From NCBI GenBank assembly GCA_017390225.1, contig JAFPCL010000235.1:1-6878 (forward strand): 6,878 nucleotides of DNA. Direction: 5' to 3'. The stretch is from Clostridia bacterium. GTDB lineage: Bacteria > Bacillota > Clostridia > CAKSNL01 > HGM11501. The notes below the pieces were generated by a model. That model made no database searches. It saw only the letters and a list, made by a program, of their open reading frames with translations, and was not told where the DNA came from. Of this stretch, positions 6,592-6,878 are shown piece after piece (position 1 is the first letter of the stretch; every line of letters begins with the position of its first letter). The position numbers were made by a program, and so were the translations under genes.

Positions 6592-6597
6592 CACATC

Positions 6598-6633
6598 GTG
6601 CACGAGTGGTCGTTTTTGCGCACAAATGGTCGT
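6598..6633 (-). promoter_or_regulatory. Two 16-bp direct repeats, 20-bp period, just upstream of the -35
   Basis: On the minus strand ACGACCATTTGTGCGC (6633-6618) and ACGACCACTCGTGCAC (6613-6598) agree at 13 of 16 positions and are separated by AAAA. The near copy ends 6 bp before the -35. A 20-bp period is about two helical turns, so two protein molecules would sit on one face of the DNA next to RNA polymerase. This is the geometry of sites for response regulators, for example LytTR types. The sequence itself does not identify the regulator. Confidence 0.6.
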
Positions 6634-6694
6634 ATCACACTCTTTCCCGTGTTTTTCTTTGATGCAATATAAAAGTTTTTGTTTCTCTTTATCT

Positions 6695-6726
6695 ATTTTG
6701 ATATCATGATATCATGATATCAAAAT
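6695..6726. repeat. 32-bp perfect palindrome with tandem ATCATGAT cores
   Basis: The 32 bp read the same on both strands. The centre holds two adjacent copies of the self-complementary word ATCATGAT (6703-6710 and 6711-6718) inside an 8-bp GATATCAT repetition, flanked by ATTTT and AAAAT. A third ATCATGAT lies at 6557-6564, over the -10 edge and start site of the unknown gene. This looks like a pair of operator sites (inference). There is no loop and no GC-rich stem or T-tract to suggest a terminator. Confidence 0.7.
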
Positions 6727-6735
6727 GGAATTTGT

Positions 6736-6776
6736 AAAAAACAAACCGAAACAGATTTTTGCTTGTCTCGGTTTGT
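6736..6776 (-). terminator. Intrinsic terminator for a minus-strand gene to the right
   Basis: On the minus strand a 13-bp stem with one mismatch (ACAAACCGA then ACA, against TGT then TCGGTTTGT, 10-nt loop) runs directly into six T residues (6741-6736). On the plus strand no T-run follows, so the terminator points left. It implies a transcript entering from beyond the right edge and isolates the unknown gene's promoter from it. Confidence 0.65.
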
Positions 6777-6783
6777 CGGTTCG

Positions 6784-6878
6784 TTAATTTTGCAGACTGT
6801 TTTCTGTTTTAAATTCAATACATGAAAATGGGCGGACGGCAGACTGTTTTTTATTCGCAATCTGTTTTAATCTGCAAT
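6784..6878 (-). CDS. Possible C-terminal end of a minus-strand gene (weak)
   Basis: One minus-strand frame stays open from the window edge to a TAA at 6786-6784, giving about 30 residues ending FKTENSLQN. The terminator at 6736-6776 begins 7 bp after that stop, as expected for a real gene end. Thirty codons is too short to judge, no family is recognisable, and the stretch also contains short nucleotide repeats. A plus-strand frame from ATG 6822 is open too but has no ribosome binding site. Confidence 0.25.
   Translation of the reverse strand, partial: CRLKQIANKKQSAVRPFSCIEFKTENSLQN
6792..6868. repeat. Short direct repeats GCAGACTGTTTT
   Basis: GCAGACTGTTTT occurs exactly at 6792-6803 and 6839-6850 (47 bp apart), with a third, 10-of-12 copy at 6857-6868. 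CTGTTTT also occurs at 6804-6810. The units have no regular spacing. They could be regulatory sites, the decayed edge of a repeat, or chance in AT-rich DNA. Confidence 0.4.

Noticed and set aside
6455..6625. Upstream extension of the unknown gene to ATG 6625 or the GTG near 6536
   Set aside because: ATG 6625 lies upstream of the predicted transcription start, and the GTG lacks a good ribosome binding site. ATG 6454 has AAGGAG at 8 nt.
6792..6868. CRISPR-like array at the right edge
   Set aside because: The repeats are only 12 bp, irregularly spaced, and have no uniform spacers.

Overview
The window looks like chromosomal DNA from a strictly anaerobic, low-to-mid GC Gram-positive bacterium, most likely class Clostridia (inference). 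The pointers are a CdaA/CdaR c-di-AMP module, a YtqB-type (MnmM) tRNA methyltransferase, a rubrerythrin, a lipoprotein solute-binding protein, strong AGGAGG-type ribosome binding sites, and sigma-A promoters with perfect TTGACA-17-TATAAT matches. No rRNA, tRNA, CRISPR array or insertion sequence was seen.

Left part (1-2427, minus strand): a polar amino-acid ABC uptake operon read right to left. The order is solute-binding lipoprotein, membrane permease, then ATPase, which is cut by the window edge. A perfect consensus promoter drives it. A 13-bp stem-loop between the binding-protein and permease genes probably keeps the binding protein in excess over the membrane parts.

Middle (2498-5871, plus strand): cdaA, cdaR and mnmM overlap end to end (29 nt, then 1 nt) and are clearly one operon. 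CdaA makes c-di-AMP at the membrane, CdaR is its membrane-anchored regulator, and MnmM finishes the wobble-uridine modification of tRNA. glmM, the usual third gene of cdaAR operons, is not in this position. A rubrerythrin gene follows. Its ribosome binding site lies in the right arm of a perfect 18-bp hairpin that also resembles an intrinsic terminator. A symmetric terminator at 5834-5871 separates it from the convergent gene.

Right part (5921-6878): a minus-strand gene for a 177-residue protein of unknown function, with an unusually elaborate control region. This has a perfect sigma-A promoter, two 16-bp direct repeats 20 bp apart just upstream of the -35, and a 32-bp perfect palindrome about 100 bp further out. 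The palindrome's 8-bp core recurs over the start site. Beyond it lie a minus-strand terminator and short CTGTTTT-type repeats, perhaps the tail of a gene outside the window. The two most interesting items are the rubrerythrin hairpin and the control region of the unknown gene.
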